Assembly (NCBI RefSeq): GCF_900116515.1
Contig: NZ_FPBA01000018.1
Span: forward strand, 54,210-118,209
Direction: 5' to 3'
Origin: Geodermatophilus amargosae
Lineage (GTDB): Bacteria > Actinomycetota > Actinomycetes > Mycobacteriales > Geodermatophilaceae
DNA length: 64,000 nt
The position numbers were made by a program, and so were the translations under genes. A model generated the notes under the pieces. That model was not told where the DNA came from and did not search any database. It saw only the letters and a list, made by a program, of their open reading frames with translations. This document shows, piece by piece, positions 18,748-27,405 of this stretch (position 1 is the first letter of the stretch; each line of letters starts with the position of its first letter).

Positions 18748-19293
18748 ATGGCCCGCAACACCGTGTCCCGCGCCCTGCACGACCTCGGCCTGTCCGCCTG
18801 GTTCGGCGGCACGCTCGCCAACGCCGTCGCCCTGAACCCCGCCGCCGGCGAGGCCGGCAAGGACACCGGCAAGGTCGCCAACGCCGGCTGGAACCGGTGG
18901 ACGCCGGTCAACGCCGTCGCCATCGGCGCCCACCTCGTGGGCAGCGTCGGCCAGCTCATCGGCAACCGCGGCCGCATCTCCCAGCAGGAGGGCGTGGCGA
19001 GCATGTCCGCGCTCAAGACCCTGCTCACCGCCGCCGCGCTCGGCGTCACCGCCTACAGCCGCTCGCTGGGCCAGGTCGTGAACGGCACCGGCAGCGGCGC
19101 CAGCAACCCCTCGTCCCGGTCGGGCACCAAGCCCACCAAGCGCACCAAGGCCGAGATCGCCGCCGCGCAGGAGCAGCTCGACTCGCTGCAGTGGGTCATC
19201 CCGGCCCTCACCGGCGCGCTCGTCGTCGTCAGCTCCTACGCCGGTGAGCAGCAGCGCGCCAGCGAGGTCATCAGGGGCGTCTCCCGCCGCTGA
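18748..19293 (+). CDS. Actinobacterial hypothetical membrane-associated protein
   Basis: A 181-residue protein starting with HDLGLSAWFGGTLANAVALNPAA. It has weakly hydrophobic stretches around residues 50-70 and 85-105, a Ser/Lys-rich linker (SRSGTKPTKRTK) and a C-terminal hydrophobic segment near VIPALTGALVVVSSYA. GAGGAG precedes ATG 18748. Similar proteins occur in actinobacteria without assigned function. It precedes the PGPGW-family gene by about 50 nt and may share its transcript. Confidence 0.72.
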   Translation: MARNTVSRALHDLGLSAWFGGTLANAVALNPAAGEAGKDTGKVANAGWNRWTPVNAVAIGAHLVGSVGQLIGNRGRISQQEGVASMSALKTLLTAAALGVTAYSRSLGQVVNGTGSGASNPSSRSGTKPTKRTKAEIAAAQEQLDSLQWVIPALTGALVVVSSYAGEQQRASEVIRGVSRR

Positions 19294-19345
19294 GCGTCCT
19301 GGGCCGCCGGCCCGGTCGTCCGTTCCGAACTCCAGTGAGGAACCC

Positions 19346-19852
19346 GTGTCCCGTACCGACACCCGCAGCACGACGTTCACCGGCAACACGGTGAGCGAGC
19401 AGCACCCCGGCACGACCGGCGGCGGCACCGGCGCCACCCGCTGCGCCCACTGCACCGACGGCCTCGGCAAGCCGCGGCCGGTGAAGCCCGGGTCGTGGCG
19501 CGACCGCATGCGGCAGAACCCGACCCTGCACATGGCGTACCGGATCGGCGTCTTCGTCGTCGGCCTGCTGCTCGTGGTGCTCGGCGTGGCCCTCACGGTG
19601 CTGCCCGGGCCGCTCACCATCCCGCCGGTCCTCGCCGGGCTGTGGGTGTGGTCCACGGAGTTCGACTGGGCGCGGCGGCTCTTCGCCTCCTTCCGCCGCA
19701 AGGCGGTCTCGGCGTGGCGGCACGCCAAGCAGCACCCGGTCAGCTCGCTGGCCGTCACCGTGGGCGGGCTCGCTGCCGCGGGGGCGGTGTTCTGGGCGGT
19801 CGGCCACTTCGACCTCGTCAACCGGGCGACCACCGCACTCGGCCTCGGCTGA
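19346..19852 (+). CDS. PGPGW-family transmembrane protein
   Basis: A 168-residue protein with an N-terminal CAHC pair (residues about 33-36). A hydrophobic hairpin contains VLPGPLTIPPVLAGLWVW, the signature region of the putative transmembrane PGPGW family, followed by EFDWARRLF and a last hydrophobic helix. GTG 19346 is chosen because GAGG lies just upstream. Function is unknown. The added cysteine pair is not part of the core family motif. Confidence 0.8.
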   Translation: MSRTDTRSTTFTGNTVSEQHPGTTGGGTGATRCAHCTDGLGKPRPVKPGSWRDRMRQNPTLHMAYRIGVFVVGLLLVVLGVALTVLPGPLTIPPVLAGLWVWSTEFDWARRLFASFRRKAVSAWRHAKQHPVSSLAVTVGGLAAAGAVFWAVGHFDLVNRATTALGLG

Positions 19853-19874
19853 TCCGCCACTGGTCCGCGCTCCT

Positions 19875-19908
19875 CCGGCCGCCGTCCGCACCCGCGGACG
19901 GCGGCCGG
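19875..19908 (+). terminator. Intrinsic-type hairpin
   Basis: CCGGCCGCCGTCCGC pairs perfectly with GCGGACGGCGGCCGG around a 4-nt loop, 23 nt after the PGPGW gene and before the FUSC-type gene. Confidence 0.7.
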
Positions 19909-19945
19909 CGCGCGTCCGGGCCCGGGTGGCGGGAACACTGGCTCC

Positions 19946-21127
19946 GTGGCCGGACGCCGTGCGCTGCGTGCCCGGCTGGTACGGCGTGGCCGCACCCCCG
20001 GCCTGCGCACCGCCAAGACCGTGCTGGCCGCCGTGGTGGCGTTCCAGATCGCGACCTGGCTGGACACCACCAGCTCGCCGATCCTCGCCCCGCTGACCGC
20101 GCTCCTGGTCGTGCAGCTGACCCTGTACGAGACGCTGGCCACCGGCTGGGAACGGGTCGCGAGCGTCACCGCGGGGGTCCTCATCGCGGTGCTGTTCGCC
20201 TCGGTCGTCGGGCTCACCTGGTGGAGCCTCGGGCTCGTCGTCGGGCTCTCGCTGGTGGTCGGCCGGCTGCTGCGGCTCGGGCCGCACCTGGCCGAGGTGC
20301 CGATCAGCGCGATGCTCGTGCTCGCCGTGGGCGGAGCCGAGAACGCGGCGCTGGGCCGCATCACCGAGACGCTCATCGGCGCGGCCGTCGGCGTCCTGGT
20401 GAACCTGCTGGTCGCGCCGCCGCTCTACGTGCAGCCGGCCGGCGAGGCGATCGCGGAGCTGGCCGAGCGCATGGCCGGCTTCTGCGAGGACCTCGCGGCC
20501 GCGCTGGGAGGGCCGTGGTCACGCCGCCTCACCGACGCCCTGCTCGACCGCGCCCGCGGGCTCGGGACGGAGGTGGCCCGGGCCGACCGCCACCTCGCCC
20601 GCACCGAGGAGAGCGCCCGCCTCAACCCGCGCGGGAGGGCGGCCCGCGACGCCCAGCCCCGGCTGCGCAACACGCTCACCGCGCTCGAGCGCGTCCACGT
20701 CTCCCTGCGCAACGTCGCCCGGGTGCTGCTGGACCGCACCTACTTCGTGCCCGAGGACGACGCCGGCGAGGCCTGGTCGCTGCCCGCGCGGGCCGCGCTG
20801 GCCGACGTCCTGCGCGCCGTCGCGGCGACTCTCCGCGACGCCGGAGCGGTGGCCGTCGGCACCGTGTCGCCGGCCGACGTCGACGCCACCCGCGTGGGGA
20901 CGCTGCTCGAGCTGCGCGGCCGGCTGGCCGACGCACTCCTCGTCGACCCCCGCGCCGACGCGGCCGCCTGGTCGCAGCACGGGAGCCTGCTCGACGCGAT
21001 GGACCTGCTGCGGGTGGAGCTGGGGACCGCGCTGCACCCGCCGTCGGCGACGTGGGCGCCGCCGCCGCTGGCCGGGGCGCAGCGGCGGGCGTTCCGCCGG
21101 GCGGTGACCCGGCACCGGCGCAGGTGA
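19946..21127 (+). CDS. FUSC-family (aromatic acid exporter-like) membrane protein
   Basis: A 393-residue protein. Its first 170 residues form about six hydrophobic helices with the family pattern RTAKTVLAAVVAFQIATWL, ILAPLTALLVVQLTLYET and ERVASVTAGVLIAVLF. A long helical cytoplasmic domain follows. This matches the FUSC / aromatic acid exporter family, whose substrates are usually unproven. GTG 19946 lacks a good Shine-Dalgarno sequence. The 3' end lies 6 nt from the convergent methionine aminopeptidase gene. Confidence 0.85.
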   Translation: MAGRRALRARLVRRGRTPGLRTAKTVLAAVVAFQIATWLDTTSSPILAPLTALLVVQLTLYETLATGWERVASVTAGVLIAVLFASVVGLTWWSLGLVVGLSLVVGRLLRLGPHLAEVPISAMLVLAVGGAENAALGRITETLIGAAVGVLVNLLVAPPLYVQPAGEAIAELAERMAGFCEDLAAALGGPWSRRLTDALLDRARGLGTEVARADRHLARTEESARLNPRGRAARDAQPRLRNTLTALERVHVSLRNVARVLLDRTYFVPEDDAGEAWSLPARAALADVLRAVAATLRDAGAVAVGTVSPADVDATRVGTLLELRGRLADALLVDPRADAAAWSQHGSLLDAMDLLRVELGTALHPPSATWAPPPLAGAQRRAFRRAVTRHRRR

Positions 21128-21133
21128 GCGGGC

Positions 21134-21916
21134 TCAGGCGGCGGTGAGGACGACCGGGCCGTCGTCGGTGACCGCCACGGTGTGCTCCACGTGCGCGGCG
21201 CGGCGGCCGTCGGCGGTGACCACCGCCCAGCCGTCCTTCTTGTGCCGGTAGCGCCCGCCGCCGGCCAGCAGCATCGGCTCGATCGCCAGCGTGCTCCCGG
21301 CGTGCAGGCGCACGCGGTCCAGCCCGGCGAGCGGCTGGTTGGGCACGAACGGCGGCTCGTGCATCGACCGGCCGATGCCGTGCCCGCCGTGGTCGGGCAG
21401 GTGCGCGTAGCCGTACCGGCGGGCGACGGCGTCGACGGCCCGGGCGACGTCGAGCAGCGTCGCGCCCGGCACCGCGGCGGCGATGCCCGCGGCGAGGGCC
21501 TCCTCGGTCGCCCTGACCAGCCGGGCGTCCTCGTCGGAGGTGCGCTCCCCCACCAGGACGGAGAACGCCGCGTCGCCGTTCCAGCCGTCGACGACCGCGC
21601 CGCAGTCCACGCTGAGCAGGTCGCCGTCCTTGAGCCGCTGGCCGCTGGGCCGGCCGTGCACGACGACCTCGTTGGGCGACAGGCAGAGCACGCCGTTGTA
21701 GGCCGTCGGCGCCCACGACGGCTTGTAGCCCAGGAACGACGACGTCGCGCCCGCCTCGTACATCGTGGTCTTGGCGAGGTCGTCGAGCTCGCGCAGCTTC
21801 ACCCCGGGGGCCGCCGCCGCCCGGACCGCCGCCAGCGTCTGCGCCACCACGCGCCCGGCGGCGCGCATGGCGTCGAGTTCGTCGGCGGTCCGCTGCGGCA
21901 GAACGGTCAGGTCCAC
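21134..21916 (-). CDS. map: Type I methionine aminopeptidase
   Basis: Removes the initiator Met from nascent proteins. The 260-residue product has the full metal set: Asp in LLSVDCGAVVDGWNGD (two Asp), His in GGHGIGRSMHEPP, Glu in LAIEPML and Glu in VEHTVAV, with the substrate His in VVVHGRP. GTG 21916 is chosen because TACCGT (minus strand, 21924-21929) lies 7 nt upstream, a leaderless arrangement. It stands apart from ribosomal protein genes, so this may be a second map copy; the window cannot show that. Confidence 0.95.
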   Translation of the reverse strand: MDLTVLPQRTADELDAMRAAGRVVAQTLAAVRAAAAPGVKLRELDDLAKTTMYEAGATSSFLGYKPSWAPTAYNGVLCLSPNEVVVHGRPSGQRLKDGDLLSVDCGAVVDGWNGDAAFSVLVGERTSDEDARLVRATEEALAAGIAAAVPGATLLDVARAVDAVARRYGYAHLPDHGGHGIGRSMHEPPFVPNQPLAGLDRVRLHAGSTLAIEPMLLAGGGRYRHKKDGWAVVTADGRRAAHVEHTVAVTDDGPVVLTAA

Positions 21917-21998
21917 GCCGCCGACGGTACGAGACACCCGACGGTCCGGGACGCCGTGGACTGGCCGGGGACGTGCAGCCGGTGCCACGGTGGCCGCC

Positions 21999-22256
21999 AT
22001 GGACTTCCGCAGGATCAGGCCCGGGCAGTGGCACAGAGCCGGCCGCATCGAGATCGCCGAGCCCGGCGGCCTCCCGACGGCGCGCGAGGTGTACGAGGAC
22101 TGCCACGTCCTGTTCGCCGACGGCTGGTGCTACCTCGAGGGTGCCGACGGCGCCGTCGACGTCTACCCCGCCGCCCGGGTGCGCGCCGCCCACGACCTGC
22201 GCGAGGCCGACCAGCCCGACGAGGGCCCCGCGTCGGCGCCCAGCCCGCTGATCTAG
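21999..22256 (+). CDS. Hypothetical protein, 85 residues
   Basis: A small acidic protein reading DFRRIRPGQWHRAGRIEIAE, then a Tyr/Cys/Trp-containing centre (DCHVLFADGWCYLEG) and a disordered C-terminus. There is no transmembrane segment. Codon bias supports coding. It is divergent from map across about 80 nt. No family recognised. Confidence 0.6.
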   Translation: MDFRRIRPGQWHRAGRIEIAEPGGLPTAREVYEDCHVLFADGWCYLEGADGAVDVYPAARVRAAHDLREADQPDEGPASAPSPLI

Positions 22257-22262
22257 CCGTCC

Positions 22263-22511
22263 TCAGGCGCCGGGCTCGCGCCGGACGTCGGCGGGGTCCG
22301 GCGTCCGGAAGACGGTGTCCTGGCCGTCGGCACCGGGCGGGGACGCGTCAGCACCGGCCGGCGACCCGCCGGTCTGCTCGGGCCGGTCCGGCTCCTCGCC
22401 GCCGACGCCGAAGCCCTCGGCCGGCGGTGGCGCGCCCGCACCGGGGTCCGCGGCGGCGATCTCGTCGTCCGGGCGGTGGCTGTTCGGCGTCATCGCTTCC
22501 CACATCGACAT
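22263..22511 (-). CDS. Small disordered hypothetical protein
   Basis: An 82-residue product rich in Gly, Pro, Ala, Asp and Glu, with no predicted fold apart from the first 20 residues. ATG 22511 has GGGGA upstream; a second ATG at 22493 is possible. It ends 6 nt from the convergent 85-residue gene. Gene status is plausible but not certain. Confidence 0.45.
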   Translation of the reverse strand: MSMWEAMTPNSHRPDDEIAAADPGAGAPPPAEGFGVGGEEPDRPEQTGGSPAGADASPPGADGQDTVFRTPDPADVRREPGA

Positions 22512-22639
22512 GGCAGTCCCCTACCCGGCACCGGGCCGTTCCCAGGTGATCACCAGGTGGCCGGCGGGTATACGGCCGCGGAACGGCCGGGGTCGCGGGG
22601 CCCCGGGGGAGGCCGGCATCCGGAGGGAGCACCACGGAC

Positions 22640-23221
22640 ATGACGACCACGGGCATGACGACGACGGGCTCTGCTCAGCGGGCACGACGGGGCGCGCAGC
22701 CGGTTGCTGCGACCCGGGACCGGGACACCGGGGAGGACCGGCGCGGAGCCGACGGCCGGGACGAGTCCCACGCCGAGCGGGTCGACCGGGAGCTCATGGA
22801 GCTGCTCAACGAGCTGCGGGTCGCGCTGCCGGGCGTGCAGTTCCTCTTCGCGTTCCTGCTGGTGGTGCCGTTCCAGCAGGCGACGGAGCGGGCCACCGAC
22901 TTCCAGCGCGACGTGTACTTCGTGACCCTCGTCGCCGCGGTCGCCGCCACCGCTCTGCTCATCGCCCCGGCCGCCCAGCACCGTGCGCTGTTCCGGCAGC
23001 ACGACAAGGAGGACCTGCTGCGGCGCAGCAACCGCCTCGCCTTCCTGGGCCTGTGCGTGCTGGCCGTCGCGATCGTCGCCGCGGTGGTGCTGGTGGTCGA
23101 CTTCCTCTTCGCCCTCCCCCAGGCGCTGGTCACCGGCGGCGTCGTCGCGGCGCTGCTCGGCTGGCTGTGGATCGGCAGCCCGGCCCTGCAGCGCGCCCGC
23201 GGTGCCCGCACCGACGGCTGA
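22640..23221 (+). CDS. DUF6328 family membrane protein
   Basis: A 193-residue protein with a charged N-terminal region of about 55 residues. The family opening LLNELRVALPGVQFLFAFLL follows, then four hydrophobic helices with a short charged loop (QHDKEDLLRRSNRLAF). This matches the DUF6328 family, whose role is unknown. GGAGGGAGC lies upstream of ATG 22640; the ATG at 22655 is an alternative. It converges on the DUF222/HNH pseudogene. Confidence 0.82.
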   Translation: MTTTGMTTTGSAQRARRGAQPVAATRDRDTGEDRRGADGRDESHAERVDRELMELLNELRVALPGVQFLFAFLLVVPFQQATERATDFQRDVYFVTLVAAVAATALLIAPAAQHRALFRQHDKEDLLRRSNRLAFLGLCVLAVAIVAAVVLVVDFLFALPQALVTGGVVAALLGWLWIGSPALQRARGARTDG

Positions 23222-23237
23222 CGGCGTTCCACGCGGA

Positions 23238-24673
23238 TCAGAACGGCGGCGTCTCCGTCGACGGCTCGCGGAGGCCCGGCGGTCTCGTCACCCGGGTGAT
23301 GCCGGTGGGTGTGGTCACGGTGAGGACGCCATCGCGGTCCATGTCGAAGCGCCACCCGCGGGCGTGGGTCTTGAGGCGGTGGTGCCGGCGGCACAGGCAA
23401 CACAGGTTGGTGCAGTCGGTGGCGCCCTCGGGGTGCGGCAGGACGTGGTCGAGGTCGGCGTGCCCGGCCCGGACGCGGCAGCCGGGCATGCGGCAGGTGC
23501 GATCGCGGGTGGTGACGAACCGGTGTAGCGCGCGCCCGGGCCGGTAGTCATCGGTGGCCGCCGGTCGGTCCAGCACCGGGCACTCGCACCTGTCCGAGGG
23601 ATGGTCGGGGCAGCCGTGTCGTGCGAGGAGGCGGAGTTCCCTCATGGGCACGACCGCGCGCAGCCGGCCGCTGACGGGGTCGGTGAGGGCGACGTCGACG
23701 CTGCCACCGGCCGTGCCCGCAGCCCGCCGGGGCACAGCGAGTCGAAGCGCTCGAGGAGGTCGCGCAGGTGAGCGGCGGTGATCGGCTGGCCGTCGATTTC
23801 GGCCGGCTCTCCGCCGGCGCGGCCCTCGAGCGCCAGTAGTGGAGCGTGCACGGTCAGGTGGGCGGTGACCGGCGGGCGGGAATCGTCCCAGGGGCGCAGT
23901 ACCAGGTCGGTGAGGACCTCCGCACGGATGACGCCGATCGGGCGGGGATCGCCGGTCTCCTTGGCCATCCTCGCGTGGGCGTCGGCGGCGTCCCGGATGA
24001 CGACGGCCTTCTCGTGCGGCAGCAGGGCCACCAGTTCCGACATCCCGTCGCCAATCGGGCGCACGCGCACATCGGCGCACTGACGGGCTTCACGGCGGCG
24101 GCGTTCGGCCGCACCCTCGTCCAGGCGGGTCAGCGCGCGGCGCACCGCCGCGCGCAGCGCCTGAACACCCAGGTCCATCGCCCGGGGCAGCACGAGGGCC
24201 TCGACCGCTGCGACCACCGCCGTCCGGTCGCCGCGGCGCACCGGCTCGGACAGCTCTGCGGCGACCGCCCGCGCCCGCGGCCAGTCGATGCGCCCCTCGG
24301 CCGACGCCGCCCAGGTGGCCGGCAGGTGACGGGTCAGCAGCAGCGCCAGTTCCGCGCGGACGGAGGCCTCGGTGACCGAGCAGCGCAGGACCTGGGCGAG
24401 CTCGTCGACGAAGAACTCGCCGACCCCGGCGAGCCCGTCTTCCGAACACGACGCCGACTGCTCACCTCCCCTGCGTTCGGCGGCGGTGGCGAAGAAGTCG
24501 GCGCGGTCCCCGGCCAGCTCGGCGATCAGCCGGCACTCGAACGCCGCGATCGCCGACCGGTGCGCCTGCAGCCGCTCCAACTCCGTGGCCTTCTGCTCGA
24601 CCGACCACGACCCGACCGCCAACGCCTCGTCCAGCCGCGGGGCAGCCGGCGGCGCCTCGTCCACCGACCCCAT
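23238..24673 (-). pseudogene. DUF222/HNH endonuclease gene with an internal frameshift
   Basis: The coding sequence runs in one frame from ATG 24673 through a DUF222 region (LAQVLRCSVTEASVRAELAL, WPRARAVAAEL) to LLERFDSLCPGG. It continues in another frame with GGSVDVALTDPVSGRL and a complete HNH domain (CRMPGC, DLDHVLPHPEGATDCTNL, CRRHHRLKTH). The break lies near 23711-23738. Reassembled, it is an intact member of this abundant actinobacterial family (about 475 residues), thought to include mobile homing-type nucleases. Either the gene is decayed or one base is wrong in the consensus. A second family member starts at 63255. Confidence 0.85.
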
Positions 24674-24783
24674 CCCGCCCCCCCGACACACCTGCAACCT
24701 AGAGGCGGGGTACGACAAACCCAGCCCCCGACCAGCACGGATGCGTGATCAGGAAACGCGCGAGGGCCCCTCCTCGGCCGGGG

Positions 24784-25226
24784 TCAGCGGTCGAGGGCGG
24801 CGCAGACGGCGTCAGCGACGCCGTCGGGGTCCTCGTGCTCCCAGAAGCGCAGCACCCGCCACCCCAGCCCGGTGAGGACGGCGTCGGCCCGGCGGTCGCG
24901 CGCGGCGTTGGCCGCCAGCTTCGCCGCCCACCACGCACCGTTCGTCTTCGGCAGGTGCCCGCACTCCGGGCAGCCGTGCCAAAGCACCCGTCGAGGAACA
25001 CGACCAGCCGCCGGCCCTTCCACACGAGGTCGCCGCGGGCCCGCGTCTCGCGGCAGGGCCGCACGTCCACGCGGTAGCGGACGCCGCGGGCGTGCAGCCG
25101 CCGCCGCACGGCCATCTCGGGCCGGGTGTCGTGCCGGCCCTGCCGCCGGAAGCGCGCCGCCACGACCTCCGACGACGGCGCCGGCGCGGGGCCCGGCCCC
25201 GCCGTCGGGTCCGCCCTCCCGTGCAC
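24784..25226 (-). pseudogene. vsr: Very short patch repair (Vsr) endonuclease gene with a frameshift
   Basis: Vsr nicks next to T:G mismatches made by deamination of 5-methylcytosine. The first frame gives GRHDTRPEMAVRRRLHARGVRYRVDV, read in parts, and LVVFLDGCF. A second frame continues WHGCPECGHLPKTNG, WWAAKLAANAARD and WRVLRFWEHED. Joined, they give a normal Vsr of about 147 residues. The sequence reads TGCTTTGGCAC where TGCTTCTGGCAC is expected, so one base is missing near 24978-24984 (plus-strand coordinates), at the conserved FWHGCP. No DNA-cytosine methyltransferase gene lies next to it. Confidence 0.82.
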
Positions 25227-25292
25227 GCCGCCATGCTGCGCCTCCCCACCGACACGTCGGCACCGGGTCAGGTACGCCTACCCTTCGTGCCC

Positions 25293-26726
25293 GTGAGCGC
25301 GACGGCGGACCGGACGGCGGAGACGCCCGCGCCCCACACCACGACGCAGCGCTGGTCCCCCGTCGAGCTGGTCCCCCCGGCAGGGCTGGTGCTGCTCTGC
25401 GCGGTGCTGCTCTCCCCGGGTCACGGGCTCTGGTTCGACGAGGCGTTCTCCGCCGAGGTCGCCCGCCGCCCGCTCGCCGACATCACGCGTGCGATCACCA
25501 CCGGTGAGGGCGTCACCGACTACCTCGCCGACGTCCCGCCCTCGTACAACGCGCCCTACTACCTCGTCGCCCACCTGTGGGTCTCGCTGCCCGGCCTGGG
25601 GGGCGACACGTCCCTGCGGGTGCTGTCGGTGCTGGCCACCGCCGGTGGCCTGGCGCTCGTCACGCGCGCGGTCACCCGGCTGGCGGGCCGGGCGGCCGGC
25701 GTCCTGGCCGGCCTCGTCCCCGCCACCGCCCCGCTGCTGCTCGAGCAGGCCGTGGAGGCCCGCAGCTACGGGCTCGCCGTCCTGGCCACCGGCGGGGCAC
25801 TGCTGGGCCTGGCCCGGTGGCTGCAGGACGGGCGCGGGCTGCCGCTGTTCGGCCTCGCGGGCGCGGCGATGGGCCTGATGCACTGGTACGCCGTCACGGT
25901 GCTGGCCGCCTTCGTCGTCGCGGCGCTGCTGCTCCGCGGCCGCGCGGCCGTCCGGGTGGCCGTCGTCGGCGCGCTGGCCGCCCTGCCGGTCGGGGGCCTG
26001 ATCGGGGTCAATCTGCTCAACGGCACCGGCGCGCGCAACGCCGAGCACCTGCGGGACACCGGCGGCACCCTGGCCGACCTCGCCGTCGAGGCGTGGGCCG
26101 GGGGCCGCACTCCCCTGCTCTACCTGACCGTCGGCCTCGCCGTGGTCGGCGCACTGCGCGGTGCCGGGATGCGGGTGGTCGGCGTCTGCTGGGTGCTCGT
26201 GCCGATGCTCCTCCTGCTGGCCGCCGAGACCGTCCGGCCGGTGTACCTGCCCCGCTACCTGCTGGCCGGGCTGCTCGGGCTCGGCGTCCTGGCCGCGGCC
26301 GGAGTGACCGCGCTGCCCCGCGGCGCGCGGACGCCGGTGGCCGCCGCACTGGTCGGCCTGTCCCTCGTGGCGAGCGCGCCGCTGGCCGTCCGGGAGCCGC
26401 GGGAGCGCTCCGACGACGTCGTCGCCCTCCTGCTGGAGGAGCAGCGCCCCGGTGAGCCGGTGGTGGCGGCCGACCAGCGCGCGGCGCTCGGGCTCGACCA
26501 CTTCGTCCGCACCGAGGGACCCCGGCTGCGTCCCGACGTGGTCCTGCCGCCCGACGACGCCCCCGCCGACGCCGACCGCGTCTGGCTGGTCCGGCGCCTG
26601 ATCGACGGGCAGCCGGTGCCCACCGACGACGACGCCGTCCTCACCGGCGCCGGCCTGTCCCTCACCCGGACCTGGGAGCTCCCGGCGTCGAAGACCGACC
26701 TGGTCGTCCAGCTCTGGACCGGCTGA
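25293..26726 (+). CDS. GT-C type membrane glycosyltransferase (GT39/PMT-like)
   Basis: A 477-residue polytopic protein with about ten hydrophobic helices. The first extracytoplasmic loop contains LWFDEAFSAEVARRP, the acidic motif of GT-C glycosyltransferases, followed by PPSYNAPYYLVAHLW. Such enzymes transfer sugars from polyprenyl phosphates outside the membrane. GTG 25293 is preferred because TACCCT at 25279-25284 places a transcription start almost on it; GTG 25287 is close. The last 65 nt overlap the antisense GT2 gene, which could supply the lipid-linked sugar. Confidence 0.85.
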   Translation: MSATADRTAETPAPHTTTQRWSPVELVPPAGLVLLCAVLLSPGHGLWFDEAFSAEVARRPLADITRAITTGEGVTDYLADVPPSYNAPYYLVAHLWVSLPGLGGDTSLRVLSVLATAGGLALVTRAVTRLAGRAAGVLAGLVPATAPLLLEQAVEARSYGLAVLATGGALLGLARWLQDGRGLPLFGLAGAAMGLMHWYAVTVLAAFVVAALLLRGRAAVRVAVVGALAALPVGGLIGVNLLNGTGARNAEHLRDTGGTLADLAVEAWAGGRTPLLYLTVGLAVVGALRGAGMRVVGVCWVLVPMLLLLAAETVRPVYLPRYLLAGLLGLGVLAAAGVTALPRGARTPVAAALVGLSLVASAPLAVREPRERSDDVVALLLEEQRPGEPVVAADQRAALGLDHFVRTEGPRLRPDVVLPPDDAPADADRVWLVRRLIDGQPVPTDDDAVLTGAGLSLTRTWELPASKTDLVVQLWTG

Positions 26727-27405
26727 CCCGGCGCGTCACCGCCCAGGCCAGCGACCGCAGCGACTGCCGCAGCCGGGCGCGGCCGGTCCACGCGGAGACC
26801 CCCTCGGGCCGGCGGTCCCGCGCGACCGGCACGCTGGCCAGCGGGGTGCCGGTCAGGCCGGCCGCGAGCACGACGCTGGGCGCGGACCCGGCCAGCACCG
26901 CCGCCACGACGGCGTCGCGCACCGCGGGCCCGAGGGCGAGGAAGGCGCCGGCGTCGGGCGGCAGGCCGGTCAGCCGGGCGGCCACCCGCCGGTGCACCTC
27001 GCCGGTCACCCGCCGCACCGGCGACTCGTAGCGCCCCCGGCGGCCGGCGAAGACCGCGCCGACGTCGCCCCGGGCCAGCCGGTCGAGCAGGGCCGGCACC
27101 GCCTCCGGCGGGTCCTGCAGGTCGGCGTCCAGGCACACCCAGACGTCGGCGTCCTCGGCCTGCAGCCCGGTGGCCAGCGCCCGGTGCTGGCCGACGTTGA
27201 CCTCCAGGGCGGTGACGGCCACCCGCGGATCGGCCGCCGCGAGCTCCCGCGCGACCGCGAGGCTGCCGTCGGGCGAGGCGTCGACCACCATCCGCAGCCG
27301 CCAGTCCCGGCCCGCGAGCGCCGCCGCCAGCCGCGCCGCCAGCGGCCGCAGCGTCGCCTGGTTGCCGTACACGGGGACGACGACGGCCACGCGGGGACCG
27401 CTCAC
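26662..27405 (-). CDS. Family 2 glycosyltransferase
   Basis: A 247-residue GT-A glycosyltransferase. It opens with VAVVVPVYGNQATL and has VVDASPDGS, then the DxD-type motif CLDADLQDPPEAVP near residue 95. This resembles polyprenyl-phosphate mannosyl/glucosyltransferases but lacks C-terminal membrane helices. GTG 27405 overlaps the epimerase stop as GTGA, so it is the third gene of an aldolase, epimerase, GT2 operon. Donor and acceptor are unknown. Its 3' end overlaps the convergent GT-C gene. Confidence 0.87.
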   Translation of the reverse strand: MSGPRVAVVVPVYGNQATLRPLAARLAAALAGRDWRLRMVVDASPDGSLAVARELAAADPRVAVTALEVNVGQHRALATGLQAEDADVWVCLDADLQDPPEAVPALLDRLARGDVGAVFAGRRGRYESPVRRVTGEVHRRVAARLTGLPPDAGAFLALGPAVRDAVVAAVLAGSAPSVVLAAGLTGTPLASVPVARDRRPEGVSAWTGRARLRQSLRSLAWAVTRRVSRSRAGRPGRSSTPGAPRSG

